This document shows, in pieces, positions 19,975 through 28,780 of a DNA stretch of 64,000 nt; the first letter of the stretch is position 1; each line of letters opens with the position of its first letter. The notes beneath the pieces were generated by a model. It searched no databases, had not been told where the DNA came from, and was given only the letters and a program-made list of their open reading frames with translations. Source of the DNA: Candidatus Thiodictyon syntrophicum (GTDB lineage: Bacteria; Pseudomonadota; Gammaproteobacteria; Chromatiales; Chromatiaceae). The stretch covers positions 806,001 to 870,000 of the forward strand of contig NZ_CP020370.1 of assembly GCF_002813775.1 (NCBI RefSeq), written 5' to 3'. The position numbers were made by a program, and so were the translations under genes.

Positions 19975-20889
19975 ATGATGGTCAAGCAACGTACACTAAA
20001 GAACGTGATCCGCGCCACCGGCGTCGGCCTTCATACCGGCGACAAGGTGTACCTCACGCTGCGCCCGGCGGCCCCCGACACCGGCATCATCTTCCGGCGG
20101 GTGGACCTGGAGCAACCGGTCGAGATTCGCGCCTGCCCGCACAACGTGGGCGATACGCGGCTCTCCACCACCCTGGTCAACGGCGAGGTGCGGGTGTCCA
20201 CGGTGGAACACCTGCTGTCGGCCTTCGCCGGTCTTGGGATCGACAACGCCTATGTGGACGTGAGCGCCCCGGAGGTGCCGATCATGGACGGCAGCGCCGG
20301 ACCCTTCGTCTTCCTGATCCAGTCCGCCGGGGTCGAAGAGCAGAACCGCCCCAAACGCTTCATCCGTATCAAGCGCCCGGTCGAGGTGCGCGACGGCGAC
20401 AAGTACGCCCGGTTCGAGCCCTACGACGGTTTCAGCGTGGAGTTCTCCATCGATTTCGACCACCCGGCCTTTCACGACCGGGCCAAGCGGGCCAGCATGG
20501 ACTTCTCCACCTCCTCCTTCGTTAAAGAGGTCAGTCGCGCCCGCACCTTCGGCTTCCTGCGCGAGATCGAAGCCCTGCGGCAACAGGGCTTGGCCTTGGG
20601 CGGCAGCCTTGACAACGCCGTGGTGGTGGACGAATTCCGGGTGCTGAACGAGGAAGGCCTGCGCTATGAGGACGAGTTCGTCAAGCACAAGATCCTGGAT
20701 GCGATCGGCGACCTCTACCTCCTGGGCCATACCCTGATCGGTGCCTTCAAGGGCCACAAGTCGGGGCATTCGCTCAACAACCAGCTGTTACGCGCCCTGG
20801 TCGCAGACCAGACGGCCTGGGAGGAGGCGGTGTTCGAGGACGCCACGCACGCGCCGATCAGTTACGCCCAGCCGCTCGCGCTTGCCTGA
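19975..20889 (+). CDS. lpxC: UDP-3-O-acyl-N-acetylglucosamine deacetylase
   Basis: 304 residues; tandem ATGs at 19975 and 19978, with AGGGAG upstream. This zinc amidase is the committed step of lipid A synthesis. Seen: [41 protein letters not shown] (zinc His), [51 protein letters not shown] (zinc His/Asp) and [12 protein letters not shown]. It closes the dcw cluster, as in other gammaproteobacteria, and shows the organism makes lipopolysaccharide. Confidence 0.98.
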   Translation: MMVKQRTLKNVIRATGVGLHTGDKVYLTLRPAAPDTGIIFRRVDLEQPVEIRACPHNVGDTRLSTTLVNGEVRVSTVEHLLSAFAGLGIDNAYVDVSAPEVPIMDGSAGPFVFLIQSAGVEEQNRPKRFIRIKRPVEVRDGDKYARFEPYDGFSVEFSIDFDHPAFHDRAKRASMDFSTSSFVKEVSRARTFGFLREIEALRQQGLALGGSLDNAVVVDEFRVLNEEGLRYEDEFVKHKILDAIGDLYLLGHTLIGAFKGHKSGHSLNNQLLRALVADQTAWEEAVFEDATHAPISYAQPLALA

Positions 20890-20902
20890 TCGCACGCAGC
20901 GC

Positions 20903-21379
20903 CTAGTCGAGTGGCGCGCCGGGGCGCGCCCCCTGGTGTCGGGCCGCCAGGCGTCGGAAGACGTCGGCAAGCCCGGCATCGGCCATGTGCGCGGCCGCTG
21001 CCATCAGATGCTCGACCACGGCGGGGGTCAGTCTGGTCAGGTGTTGCGCCGTCTGACGCCGCGCGACGCGCTCGCGCGGGCGGGCCCGCACCTTGACCGC
21101 GGTAATCCCGGCTCCCGGGAGCCCCCGGGCCAGTTCCGGGGCCTGATAGCGCAGCCGCGTCGCCCAAGCCGCCGCGTCGACCGTCAACGTCAGAGTTCCG
21201 TCGGCGACACTGACCTGGATACAATGCGGCCGGGCGGCGGGGGCGAGCAGATCGCGAACCTGGGCAAGCAAATGATCCTCGCGGCGCTGCAGCGCCAGAC
21301 ACCGGGCCACCGCGGGACTGGCTGTCAGAAGATCCCGCACATGGGCGGCGCTGGTACGACCGGGCCTTTTTTTTGCCAT
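20903..21379 (-). CDS. DciA-like DUF721 protein
   Basis: 158 residues, convergent with lpxC. The fold-defining stretch is in the middle: HCIQVSVADGTLTLTVDAAAWATRLRYQAPEL, matching the DUF721/DciA core (a KH-like domain), with a basic stretch before it and a polar C-terminus. DciA proteins are known as helicase loaders in bacteria lacking DnaC, although gammaproteobacterial members beside lpxC are less studied. The neighbourhood lpxC–DUF721–M23 peptidase is the standard one in pseudomonads and relatives; secA, usually next, is absent here. Confidence 0.8.
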   Translation of the reverse strand: MAKKRPGRTSAAHVRDLLTASPAVARCLALQRREDHLLAQVRDLLAPAARPHCIQVSVADGTLTLTVDAAAWATRLRYQAPELARGLPGAGITAVKVRARPRERVARRQTAQHLTRLTPAVVEHLMAAAAHMADAGLADVFRRLAARHQGARPGAPLD

Positions 21380-21521
21380 GACTTGAGAGGTACCACTTTT
21401 GCCTGATTCACAAAAACTTGATCCAGATCAATTGCCGGACGCTCATGAGCGCTCGCCTCGACCAGGCGGCTGTAGTATAAACAACGCTCTTCTTCGTCCT
21501 ATCCACCTACAGGGGTCAGCA

Positions 21522-22442
21522 ATGTACCACCTCGACCGTAGAAAGACCGTTCTTGGACAAACCGCCGTCGCACTGTCGGCGGTCATGTTGTGTGCCGCCG
21601 CGGGCGGCGGGGCCGGATTCTGGCTGGGGCAGCAGACCAATGCAGCCCAGAGCGACGCCCCCCCCGCCAACCACCCCAGAACCGCGGGCCTCGCGCCCGC
21701 CACCGCCCAGCCGCCGGCGCCCCAGATCGATGCCATGGCGTCCAGCCTCGGCGAGATGCAGGCGGAACTCATGCGGCTCAATGCCCTGGGTGAGCGACTG
21801 GTGGATATGGGGGGACTCGACCGCCAGGAGTTCGATTTCCGCAACCCACCGCCGCAGGGTGGGCCCGAGGAGGCGGCGGCACGGGATTATACGATCAAGG
21901 AGATCGCGAGCGAGCTAGGAAGCGTGGTCAGCCTGCTCAAGGATCGCAAGCGTAAGCTGGAGATCCTCGAAGAGGCGATCAGCGGGAAGGACCTCACCGC
22001 CAAGTCCGTGCCCTCGGGCTGGCCGATCCGCACGGGATACATCACCTCCAACTATGGGATGCGCATCCATCCGATCCGCCACCGGGCCATGTTCCATCAG
22101 GGCGTCGACTTCGCCGCACCCCAGGGCAGCCCGGTGGTCGCGGTGGCCGACGGCGTCGTGACCTTCAGCGGACGGCGCAGCGGCTACGGCAACCTGATCG
22201 AAATCAGTCATGCCAACGGCTACGCCACCCGCTACGGACACAACTCCGTCAACGGGGTGTCAGAGGGGCAGCCGATCCGCAAGGGTCAGGTGATCGGGGC
22301 CGTCGGGGCGACGGGGACTGCCACCGGACCTCATGTGCACTTCGAGGTCCGACGCAACGGCGAGGCGCTCAATCCGATGCCGTTTGCCGGCGAGCAGGGC
22401 GGCAGCACACTGATGGCGGCCAATTTCGCCAATCTGCGCTGA
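21522..22442 (+). CDS. M23-family LytM/NlpD-like murein endopeptidase
   Basis: 306 residues from ATG 21522 (MYHLDRRKTVLGQTAVAL), the start giving an N-terminal membrane anchor (AVALSAVMLCAAAGGGAGFWLG). A short coiled-coil region (SLGEMQAELMRLNALGERL and SVVSLLKDRKRKLEILEEAI) is followed by the peptidase domain with zinc ligands in HQGVDFAAP and GPHVHFEVRRNG, plus GYGNLIEISHANGYATRYGH. M23 enzymes cleave peptidoglycan cross-links; members at this locus face the periplasm. It is divergent from DUF721 with a 142-bp shared promoter region and ends in a strong terminator. Confidence 0.92.
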   Translation: MYHLDRRKTVLGQTAVALSAVMLCAAAGGGAGFWLGQQTNAAQSDAPPANHPRTAGLAPATAQPPAPQIDAMASSLGEMQAELMRLNALGERLVDMGGLDRQEFDFRNPPPQGGPEEAAARDYTIKEIASELGSVVSLLKDRKRKLEILEEAISGKDLTAKSVPSGWPIRTGYITSNYGMRIHPIRHRAMFHQGVDFAAPQGSPVVAVADGVVTFSGRRSGYGNLIEISHANGYATRYGHNSVNGVSEGQPIRKGQVIGAVGATGTATGPHVHFEVRRNGEALNPMPFAGEQGGSTLMAANFANLR

Positions 22443-22465
22443 TCCCTGGTCGTAACCACCAACCG

Positions 22466-22504
22466 AAGGGGCCGGTCTTCCGTGGCGCAGACCGGCCCCT
22501 TTGT
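22466..22504 (+). terminator. Rho-independent terminator after the M23 peptidase
   Basis: Perfect 11-bp stem AGGGGCCGGTC / GACCGGCCCCT around a 12-base loop, followed by TTTGTC. It lies 25 bp after the stop and marks the end of the conserved dcw block. Confidence 0.85.
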
Positions 22505-22512
22505 CATTGGCC

Positions 22513-22690
22513 TCAGGGTTTTAAACCGCGAGCCGCGAGTTGCGCCCGCAGTTGCGCTAGTTCTCGTTCGGCCTCCTGGAGCGTTTGCGTCTGCGCCTCG
22601 GCCCGCAACTCCGCCTCCCGCCATTCGGGGAGCACGAAGTCGGGCTTGCGGATCACGGTCCCGGTCGGCAGGTTGAAGCCTAGCAGAGGG
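22513..22690 (-). pseudogene. C-terminal remnant of a Uma2-family nuclease
   Basis: Reading leftward, the frame gives GFNLPTGTVIRKPDFVLPEW and a coiled EAELRAEAQ / LQEAERELAQL tail, ending at a stop at 22513-22515. Uma2 (DUF820) proteins end with just such an Ala/Glu/Arg coiled tail. No start codon or catalytic region remains upstream, so this is a 5'-truncated fragment. Confidence 0.6.
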
Positions 22691-22794
22691 CAGCCTTGGT
22701 GGTCCGGTCATCGACCGTGGATTGTCGAAATTGACTTCGCTCTGGTGCGGGTATATAAACCAAGAAACGGCTTAGATGTCCCGGTCGGGGGGTG

Positions 22795-23220
22795 ATGGTG
22801 CAAGACCGTTGGCTTTCGCTCGACATCTTCGCGCTCCGTGACTCGGTGGTCGATGAGTACAAGCGCTTCGCGACCTCCTTCACCACCATCCAGGCACCGG
22901 ACATCAAGTCCCAGGTCGAGGGCATCTACGCCAACGCGCGGTATTGGCCAGAGCCGCTCATCCAGATCAACCCCATCATCTCCGACGCCGGCCACGCGTA
23001 CGCCACGCTGGCGCCCGCGGGGCAACGCACCATCACTGAGGACGGGCAGCAGTTCCTGCCGGGGCACCCCGACAAGCGCCTGTACCCAGTTCGCTTCTGT
23101 CGTGACTGCGGGCACGAGTACCACCCGGTCCGGCTCGCCGACGACGGCGCAGGCCAGGTTCTGCTGGCCCGCAGCATTGATGACGCCCCGCCCGCGGCGG
23201 ATGAGGAGTTGCATTCGTTA
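22795..23220 (+). pseudogene. Internally deleted remnant of a DUF1998-type DEAD/DEAH helicase
   Basis: The start (FALRDSVVDEYKRFATSF, then YWPEPLIQINP) looks like the N-terminus of large DUF1998-type helicases found near defence loci. After about 60 codons it jumps to RLYPVRFCRDCGHEYHPV, the Cys-containing region found much later in such proteins. The entire helicase core is missing and the frame then runs into unrelated sequence. Seen as a decayed defence gene; family naming is from memory of the motif, not a search. Confidence 0.5.
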
Positions 23221-23309
23221 CCGCGCCCGCGAGCCGGTAGGCTCGGCCCATGGGATCGCCGAGTTGCACTCGGCGCCGCGATCTCGAGCCTCGTGCCGAC
23301 CCGCAAGAC

Positions 23310-23606
23310 TTGCGCGCGAGCCACATCAAGCCCTGGGCAGACTGCGACACTGATGCCGAACGGCTGGACGTTTTCAACGGCCTGCTGCTTGCTCCGCAGC
23401 TCGACGCGGCCTTCGACCGCGGCTTCGTGACCATCGACGACGCCGGCCGGGTCATCGTCTCGGGCTTGCTCGATCCCGCCTCGCGGCAGGTGCTGGGGCT
23501 CGACCGGCCCCTGTGGGTCCAGCGGCTCGTCGATCCGCATCGCGCGTTTCTGGCGTGGCACCGCGAACGCGTCTTTCGCGGTAGGACAACGGTGAGTGGC
23601 GAGTAG
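23310..23606 (+). pseudogene. C-terminal remnant of an HNH endonuclease
   Basis: The frame carries LRASHIKPWADCD, ERLDVFNGLLLAPQLDAAFD and WVQRLVDPHRAFLAWHRERV, the standard C-terminal half of HNH nucleases that recognise modified or foreign DNA. No N-terminal specificity domain precedes it; the sequence joins directly to the helicase remnant out of frame. Downstream is a short low-complexity run of GAGTAGC units. Confidence 0.6.
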
Positions 23607-23761
23607 CGAGTAGCGAGTGGCACCTGGCGAGCAGCCACGCCCGACACACCGGCGCGGTGCTTCATGTCGGCGCTGCTGCGCCGGGTCGTTCCGACCCCGG
23701 CTATGCTCTTGGAGGGCCTTCGCACCCTACCGCGGCTGGATGCAGGACCCTCCGCAGGCCC

Positions 23762-23843
23762 GGGACAGACCAGGGTTTCCTGATTTCGTACCGATCAATC
23801 GGCGTTTTTCGCCGGTTGCCGGAAGGAACCCTTGGTCTGTCCC
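23762..23843 (+). repeat. Inverted repeat, GGGACAGACC type
   Basis: GGGACAGACCAGGGTTTCC at 23762 pairs with GGAACCCTTGGTCTGTCCC at 23825-23843 with one or two mismatches and a loop of about 44 bp containing a smaller stem. It sits in a 328-bp gap (23607-23934) without a gene. Looks like a REP-type intergenic element. Confidence 0.6.
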
Positions 23844-23934
23844 AGGTTTCATGCACGGGCGCGGGAGCAGGCCAACCGCGGGGCGGAGGGCCCTGGCGCG
23901 CGAGTCGCCGGCCGGCCCACCCCGCGGAACCGGA

Positions 23935-24189
23935 TCAGGACCGCCGGATCAAAGCGAGCACGAACAGGAGCACGGTGGCACCGATGAGGGCGGCGCCCAG
24001 TGTTCCGTGCCAACCAGGGTACTGAGTGGCGAGGTTGAACTGGGCGAAAACCATGCCGCCGTAATAGGCGCCCAGGGCGCCGGTGGCGAGGTTGACGAGT
24101 TGGCCGAACGCACGGCGCCCCGTCAGGAGGGCGGCAAGCCATCCGAGCGCGGCGCCGGCCGCGAGATAGCTCAGGCTGATGAAATCCAT
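23935..24189 (-). CDS. GlsB/YeaQ/YmgE-like small membrane protein
   Basis: 84 residues from ATG at 24189, with GGAGACT just upstream as ribosome-binding site. Three hydrophobic segments (SYLAAGAALGWLAALLTG, NLATGALGAYYGGMVFAQF, LGAALIGATVLLFVLALI) with the Gly-rich pattern of the transglycosylase-associated family. The family is widespread and stress-associated with no firm biochemical role. It stands alone between gene remnants, apparently intact. Confidence 0.65.
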   Translation of the reverse strand: MDFISLSYLAAGAALGWLAALLTGRRAFGQLVNLATGALGAYYGGMVFAQFNLATQYPGWHGTLGAALIGATVLLFVLALIRRS

Positions 24190-24419
24190 GGGAGTCTCCG
24201 TTTGGTTTAGGGTGGATATCGAGCAAACCTCTGGGGGACGCACGGGCGGGTGTCCCAGGGGCTGCCACGGGTGCGCCAAGCTTAAGCACTGGCGCGTCGG
24301 CATTTTACCCCCAATGAGCGCTGTTTAAGAAACGCCGTGATGCCCCGGTGCGCAGCCGCGAGGGAGATCGGCCGTGCAATGGGTGGGTCAGGGCCTGTTC
24401 CGCAGGGCGCGATCGACGC

Positions 24420-24699
24420 GATCTCGACCTCTGACCCGGAGTCCGGGCTTTCCTGCCTGAACCGCAACCCCAGCACCCTGTCTGGAATCACTCGGGGCGA
24501 CCAACGACTCTCAGGGGGTGAAGAATGCCTGACGCTCGGGCTCCCGGTGCAGGATGTAGTACTCGGGCACCCCCCCGGCGGCATACTCGGCCTTCTTGGT
24601 GACCGTGTCGCGCTCGCTGCCGCGGCGTTCCAGGCTATCACTGTCGGCACTGAAGGCCCACGCCGGGGAACCGCTCAAGGTTATCGGGCTGGAGGGCAA
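24420..24699 (-). pseudogene. Frameshifted remnant of a Uma2-family nuclease
   Basis: One frame reads GSERDTVTKKAEYAAGGVPEYYILHREPERQAFF, typical of Uma2 (KAEYA..GVPEYYI), then stops. Homology seems to resume in another frame as RVLGLRFRQE, resembling the usual SRVLPGLRFR. No intact N-terminus. A second Uma2 relic lies 1.8 kb to the left. Confidence 0.6.
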
Positions 24700-25060
24700 A
24701 GCCTCTGGAGGGGCGCAACGGGGACCTGGGTGCGGCGCTTCCAGTCGCGGTTGCGGCTTGACATCCCGGCAGTGACGCGGGAGCGTGGGAACGAGGGGCT
24801 GGCCGCCGGCTGAAGCCTCGACCTCCCGTCGGGGGCGGCGTGGCGGGTCAGGGCGGCGGGGTCAGACCAGGGGGCGGGTCGGCGTCGGGGAGGCGGTAGA
24901 GGGCGAGGCGGCCCATGGTCAGGGGGACGGAGGTGACCTGATCTCCACCAACACTCTAGACTGGGCCCCATCGGCTCAAGCGCACAGTCGAGGCTTGCGA
25001 TGCTGAAGACGATCGAGGTAGAAAGCGACGATTGGAGAAGGGGGCAATCGACAGCAGGTC
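24691..25060 (+). repeat. Scrambled partial copy of the WD40/vapB/subtilase locus (direct repeat A)
   Basis: 24691-24932 matches 28145-28362 (3' end of a WD40 gene, minus strand). 24933-25026 matches 28711-28805 (promoter and first eight codons of the vapB-like gene). 25031-25060 matches 29838-29867 inside the subtilase gene. Thus the order WD40 end, vapB start, subtilase piece is kept while everything between is deleted. A further 33-bp match (TCTCCACCAACACTTTAGAC type) occurs at 27966-27998. Confidence 0.75.
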
Positions 25061-25263
25061 ACTGGCGTTGTACCAGGCGTCCGGATGCGATGGTCGAGGT
25101 TGAATATCAGCTCCACCTCGAGCCGAACGGCGAGGTGCCATCGTGGCTGGCGAACTCGGTGGTCGTGGATGCTCCTTACCAGACCCTGCTGCGGCTTAGA
25201 GCCGAGATCATGAAGCCCGAAAATGCACCTGCCACCTATCAGTGGCTGAGGGAGAAACCGTGA
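25061..25263 (+). pseudogene. C-terminal fragment of a START-like lipid-binding protein
   Basis: The only coherent homology is VEVEYQLHLEPNGEVPSWLA followed by NSVVVDAPYQTLLRLRAEI, the end of a START/polyketide-cyclase-like domain. It is fused in frame to the first codons of the vapB-like gene (MLKTIEVE) by the rearrangement, so the resulting 87-residue frame is a chimera rather than a designed protein. Its stop overlaps the GTG start of the next gene, suggesting it was once the first gene of this small operon. Confidence 0.5.
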
Positions 25264-26342
25264 TATTCACATCAGAACCGGACGCTATCGTCAATAACCA
25301 TGACCTTCAGAAAAAGGAACTGGCCGACAGCATCGGCAGAAATATCGTGCCGTTTTATGAACACTGGCTGGCGCGCTCACGGTTGCCGCCATTGGTGTTC
25401 AGTGTTTTGTTGGGGTTGATATTCCTGCTGATCCATTCTTTTCTGGCTTTCCAATATCAAATCAATATTTTCCGGGACTTCAGCTATCTGCTCGCCATCA
25501 TGATGATGCTGTGCATGTTCCTTATTTTCCGGGCCACCGATAAATTAAAAGAGTTTGTCGTCGATCTTATCGATTTATCCGGACTCGGCGAGCGGGAGTA
25601 TGCCGATATATTTGTGCTCAAATTGAGTGAGATCGCTGGATACAAGTTGCTTTTTTTCGGTGTCTGCGTCGGCTTGCTCAATGTTCTGATGGGCATTGCA
25701 TTCGGCATCTGGTATCGCCACCCGGTGATGATAATTTCGCTGTGCCTGCAGTTTTTCATGATTGGATTGCTGTGCGGAATGGCCTTGCGCGGACTGCTGG
25801 TGGTGATCAAGCTGGTGTGGTCCCTGCAACATGACCGGCGCATCGATATAAATTACATGCATCCCGATGACTGCGGTGGTACGCTGATCGTCGGGAAGGT
25901 GTTGTTTGTTTTTTCCATGCACACCTTGATAATGGGTTTATTTATTGCGTTCTATATTTATGTCACACCTTGGGAATACCGCGCCACCAGCAGGATCGCC
26001 GCATGGTTCATGAATATATGGATGTTGACTCCTTTTGTCGCTTCGTTGATGGTGTTTGTGCTTCCCGTGCTGCGGTTGCATCAGTTGCTTGATCATTACA
26101 AACGTCGTGAACACCGCATCATCCGACTCAAGATGGAGGACATCTCTCGTCAGATCGCCCAAATCGATCCGGCGGCAAGTCAACGGATTTCTTTCCTGAA
26201 TGCCATTCTTGAGCATCTGAAATTTCAGGATGACTATATCGCCCGCATGAATGCCTGGCCGTACAATTCAAGGTATAGCGTGTCCTATCTTATCGCATTC
26301 GCTTCGCCGTTGTTGGTAGCCATTATATCCAAGCATGTCTAG
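25260..26342 (+). CDS. Polytopic membrane protein of unknown function
   Basis: 360 residues from GTG 25260, which overlaps the previous stop. About seven hydrophobic segments are visible, including VFSVLLGLIFLLIHSFLAF, LLAIMMMLCMFLIF, LFFGVCVGLLNVLMGIAFG, CLQFFMIGLLCGMALRGLLV, FSMHTLIMGLFIAFYIYV and a final YLIAFASPLLVAII. A charged cytoplasmic stretch (YKRREHRIIRLKMEDISRQI) precedes the last segment. I do not recognise the family. Base composition is clearly lower in GC than the flanks, suggesting transfer. It is coupled to the FAD oxidoreductase downstream. Confidence 0.75.
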   Translation: MIFTSEPDAIVNNHDLQKKELADSIGRNIVPFYEHWLARSRLPPLVFSVLLGLIFLLIHSFLAFQYQINIFRDFSYLLAIMMMLCMFLIFRATDKLKEFVVDLIDLSGLGEREYADIFVLKLSEIAGYKLLFFGVCVGLLNVLMGIAFGIWYRHPVMIISLCLQFFMIGLLCGMALRGLLVVIKLVWSLQHDRRIDINYMHPDDCGGTLIVGKVLFVFSMHTLIMGLFIAFYIYVTPWEYRATSRIAAWFMNIWMLTPFVASLMVFVLPVLRLHQLLDHYKRREHRIIRLKMEDISRQIAQIDPAASQRISFLNAILEHLKFQDDYIARMNAWPYNSRYSVSYLIAFASPLLVAIISKHV

Positions 26343-26375
26343 GTGCAACGGGTCCGGCAAGGTGACTGGCAGCTG

Positions 26376-27950
26376 ATGAACATCTTTCGACCCCATTGCG
26401 CCGCGCGCGGCTTCCTGAAGGATAAGCCGGGGGCGCGTGTCGTGATTATCGGTTCGGGTATCAATGGCTTATGCCTTGGTGGGTTGCTGAGTCAAGCCGG
26501 TTACCGCGTTGATATTCTCGAAGCCAGCCCCACTGCCATCGGCGGCCATGCGCGCATCATCCAATCAGGTGGGTTGCGGTTCTCCGCCGGGCCTCAGTAC
26601 CTGTGGTCCTTCGGCCCGCAGGATCATCCGTACCAGGTTCTTCGTCATCTTCTCCGCGGGTCGCCGGTTACCTTCAGGAAAATGGCCGCGGATGGCTTTG
26701 AAGAGATCATGATAGGCGGCGCGCCCGCCGTGTCCATCCCGATGGGATTCGAGCGCTTTCAATCACAGATGATCCGGCTTTTTCCGAATGAGGAGAAAGG
26801 GATAAGAACGCTTTTCAGATACCTGTATCATTTATTCGAGTCGGGCAAGGTCATCGATCGGCAAGGCGCTTACGGTGCCGGCATGTTCGCTATGAAGATG
26901 GCGGTCTTGCAGTCATCTTTGCCCCTCGCGACCAAGTACTATACCTATCGCTTCGCCGGCTGGTCGTTGGGGAGGATGTTGGATTACTGCCGACTGGGCG
27001 AACCGGCCAGGCGGCTCTTGTATGGCCATGCCGGTATCTTTTGTGAAGATGAACAGGATGTCTCCGTCGTGCTGTATGCTGTTGCCACCGGTTATTATCA
27101 TTCCGGGGCCTATGTTCCGGAGCAGGGTTTCCATGCCTTGATGGCGGCGCTGATAAATGTAATCCAAGCCAATGGCGGCAGGATTCACACGGGTGCCCGT
27201 GCAACAAGGATTGCGGTAACTGACCAGCAGGTGCGGCAGGTGATCTGTCGGGACGGCAGGGAGTTTGCCGGTGCTTTGTTCATCAGCACCCTGTCGCCGC
27301 GCCTCACCGCACGCCTGACCGATGGGATGCAGGAGGTGGAATTTTCATATCAGCCGTCGAACTCGTTGCATTCGGCATTTGTCGTCGTCAGAGATATGCC
27401 TGAGATCCGGGAGAAGCTCTATGACCGCAATATCTGGTGGCAGGCCGGCGACGGGAAAATCAACTTTGCGCCGGACAGGCGCGGCGATGCGATCAAGTTC
27501 ATGTATGTCGGCTCGAACATCCATGAGCTGACCTCGGCGCAGCAGGCACAGGGGTTAAGCGGCCTGATCCTCTTCAGTCCGGCGACTTTCAGTGAGGCGC
27601 AACAGGAGGCGGCGAAGGGCCCCACAAGTTACGATGCCTATAAATCGTCAGTAAAAAACCAGATGCTCGACGTATTGGAACATCATATCTTTCCCGGCAT
27701 CAGCCGGAAGATAGAGGATTTCAATCTGTTGACCCCTTATGATCTTGCGGTTGACATTCACGCGGAAGCGGGCAGCGTCTATGGCCGTCGGTTGACCTAT
27801 CAGAACCTGAAGCAGCCCTTTCCCCAGTTCGATCACATCACGAATCTCGCCGTGCTCTGCGCCACCACCACCCTGCCGGGCATTGCCGTCGGATTCAATA
27901 ATGCGGCATTATTGTTTCGGAAGCTGACAGGTAAGGCGGTGATTGCCTGA
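26376..27950 (+). CDS. FAD-dependent oxidoreductase of the phytoene desaturase/carotenoid isomerase type
   Basis: 524 residues from ATG 26376 (preceded by AAGGTGA); a GTG at 26343 directly after the upstream stop is the alternative. The dinucleotide fold VVIIGSGINGLCLGGLLSQ with following DILEASPTAIGGHA is the FAD-binding motif of the CrtI/CrtISO superfamily. FHALMAALINVIQANGGRIH and the C-terminal GIAVGFNNAALLFRKLTG complete the pattern. The substrate cannot be read; carotenoids and retinoid-like lipids are typical. It forms a two-gene, lower-GC unit with the membrane protein, bracketed by partial direct repeats. Confidence 0.8.
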   Translation: MNIFRPHCAARGFLKDKPGARVVIIGSGINGLCLGGLLSQAGYRVDILEASPTAIGGHARIIQSGGLRFSAGPQYLWSFGPQDHPYQVLRHLLRGSPVTFRKMAADGFEEIMIGGAPAVSIPMGFERFQSQMIRLFPNEEKGIRTLFRYLYHLFESGKVIDRQGAYGAGMFAMKMAVLQSSLPLATKYYTYRFAGWSLGRMLDYCRLGEPARRLLYGHAGIFCEDEQDVSVVLYAVATGYYHSGAYVPEQGFHALMAALINVIQANGGRIHTGARATRIAVTDQQVRQVICRDGREFAGALFISTLSPRLTARLTDGMQEVEFSYQPSNSLHSAFVVVRDMPEIREKLYDRNIWWQAGDGKINFAPDRRGDAIKFMYVGSNIHELTSAQQAQGLSGLILFSPATFSEAQQEAAKGPTSYDAYKSSVKNQMLDVLEHHIFPGISRKIEDFNLLTPYDLAVDIHAEAGSVYGRRLTYQNLKQPFPQFDHITNLAVLCATTTLPGIAVGFNNAALLFRKLTGKAVIA

Positions 27951-28032
27951 CAGGGCGCCGACAGGGGAGGTGATCGTGATCTCCACCAACACTTTAGACT
28001 GGTACGGCATGATGGAAGTGCCGGACCATTGG

Positions 28033-28125
28033 CGTAGGGTGCGCCGTGCGCACCTTGAGAGGCTGCGGTTGATCGCCGCGGCCAGGCTTTCGGTTGGCGC
28101 CATGGTGCGCACGGCGCACCCTACG
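28033..28125 (+). repeat. Long perfect inverted repeat (21-bp arms)
   Basis: CGTAGGGTGCGCCGTGCGCA at 28033 (arm 21 bp, to 28053) is matched exactly by its reverse complement at 28105-28125, with a 51-bp loop. It lies just after the FAD oxidoreductase and the third partial copy of the vapB promoter. Could be a bidirectional terminator-like hairpin or a REP-type element. Confidence 0.75.
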
Positions 28126-28280
28126 GTCGCGGGGTCGGGGAGCGGGAGGGCAAAGCCTCTGGAGCGGCGATCCCGGTCGCCGTTGCGGCTTGACAGCATG
28201 GCAGTGACGTGGGAGCGCGGGAACGAGGGGCCAGGCCGCCGGCTGAAGCCTCGACCTCCGGTTGGGGGCGGCGCGGCGGG

Positions 28281-28735
28281 TCAGGGCGGCGGGGTCAGGC
28301 CGGGGGGCGGGTCGGCGTAGGGGAGGCGGTAGAGGGCGAGGCGGCCCATGGTCAGGGGACGGCGATCCAGCAGGCGGATTGGTCGGTGGTGCAGGTCAGG
28401 TCGAAGTCCCAGAGGGGACTGGCGTCGCGGTTTGCGGTCGGCAGTTGCAGCCGGAAGAGTGACTGGCCGGTGGTCAGGTCCCAGAGGCGCAGGGTCGTGT
28501 CGCCGCTCACGGTCGCGAGTGCCTGGCCGTTCGGGGTGTAGATGGCGCGGTAGACAGTGCTCTCATGGCCGGCCAGGGGCCTGGGTCCGGTCGGCCCGGC
28601 GCCGTCGGCGGGTGGGTCGAGGGGGTGGCGGGTGACGACCAACTGGCGTCCGACTGCGGCGGCCTCGCTGTCGTCCGGGCTCAGGGCGGCCCACAGCGGC
28701 CGGTCCGGGAGAGGTGACGTGATTTCCACCAACAC
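28281..28735 (-). pseudogene. 3' remnant of a WD40-repeat protein, frameshifted
   Basis: The minus strand encodes one complete WD40 blade, GHESTVYRAIYTPNGQALAT then TLRLWDLTTGQSLFRLQL, and the start of a last blade ending in CWIAVP. A one-base shift at about 28353 leads to a stop, while LTMGRLALYRLPYADPPPGL continues in the next frame to a stop at 28281-28283. The N-terminal part (effector/NTPase) is missing. WD40 tails usually end STAND-type proteins, so this could be the relic of another STAND gene. Confidence 0.7.
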
Positions 28736-28780
28736 GTTAGACTAGGCCCCATTGGCTCAAGCGCACAGTCGAGGCTTGCG

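Noticed and set aside
25000-25263. Intact 87-residue small protein starting MLKTIEVE
   Set aside because: The first codons are copied from the vapB-like gene and the next stretch from the subtilase gene; a rearrangement chimera rather than a gene.
28352-28735. Complete small WD40 protein
   Set aside because: Only one and a half blades, a frameshift at the last blade and no effector domain; a remnant.
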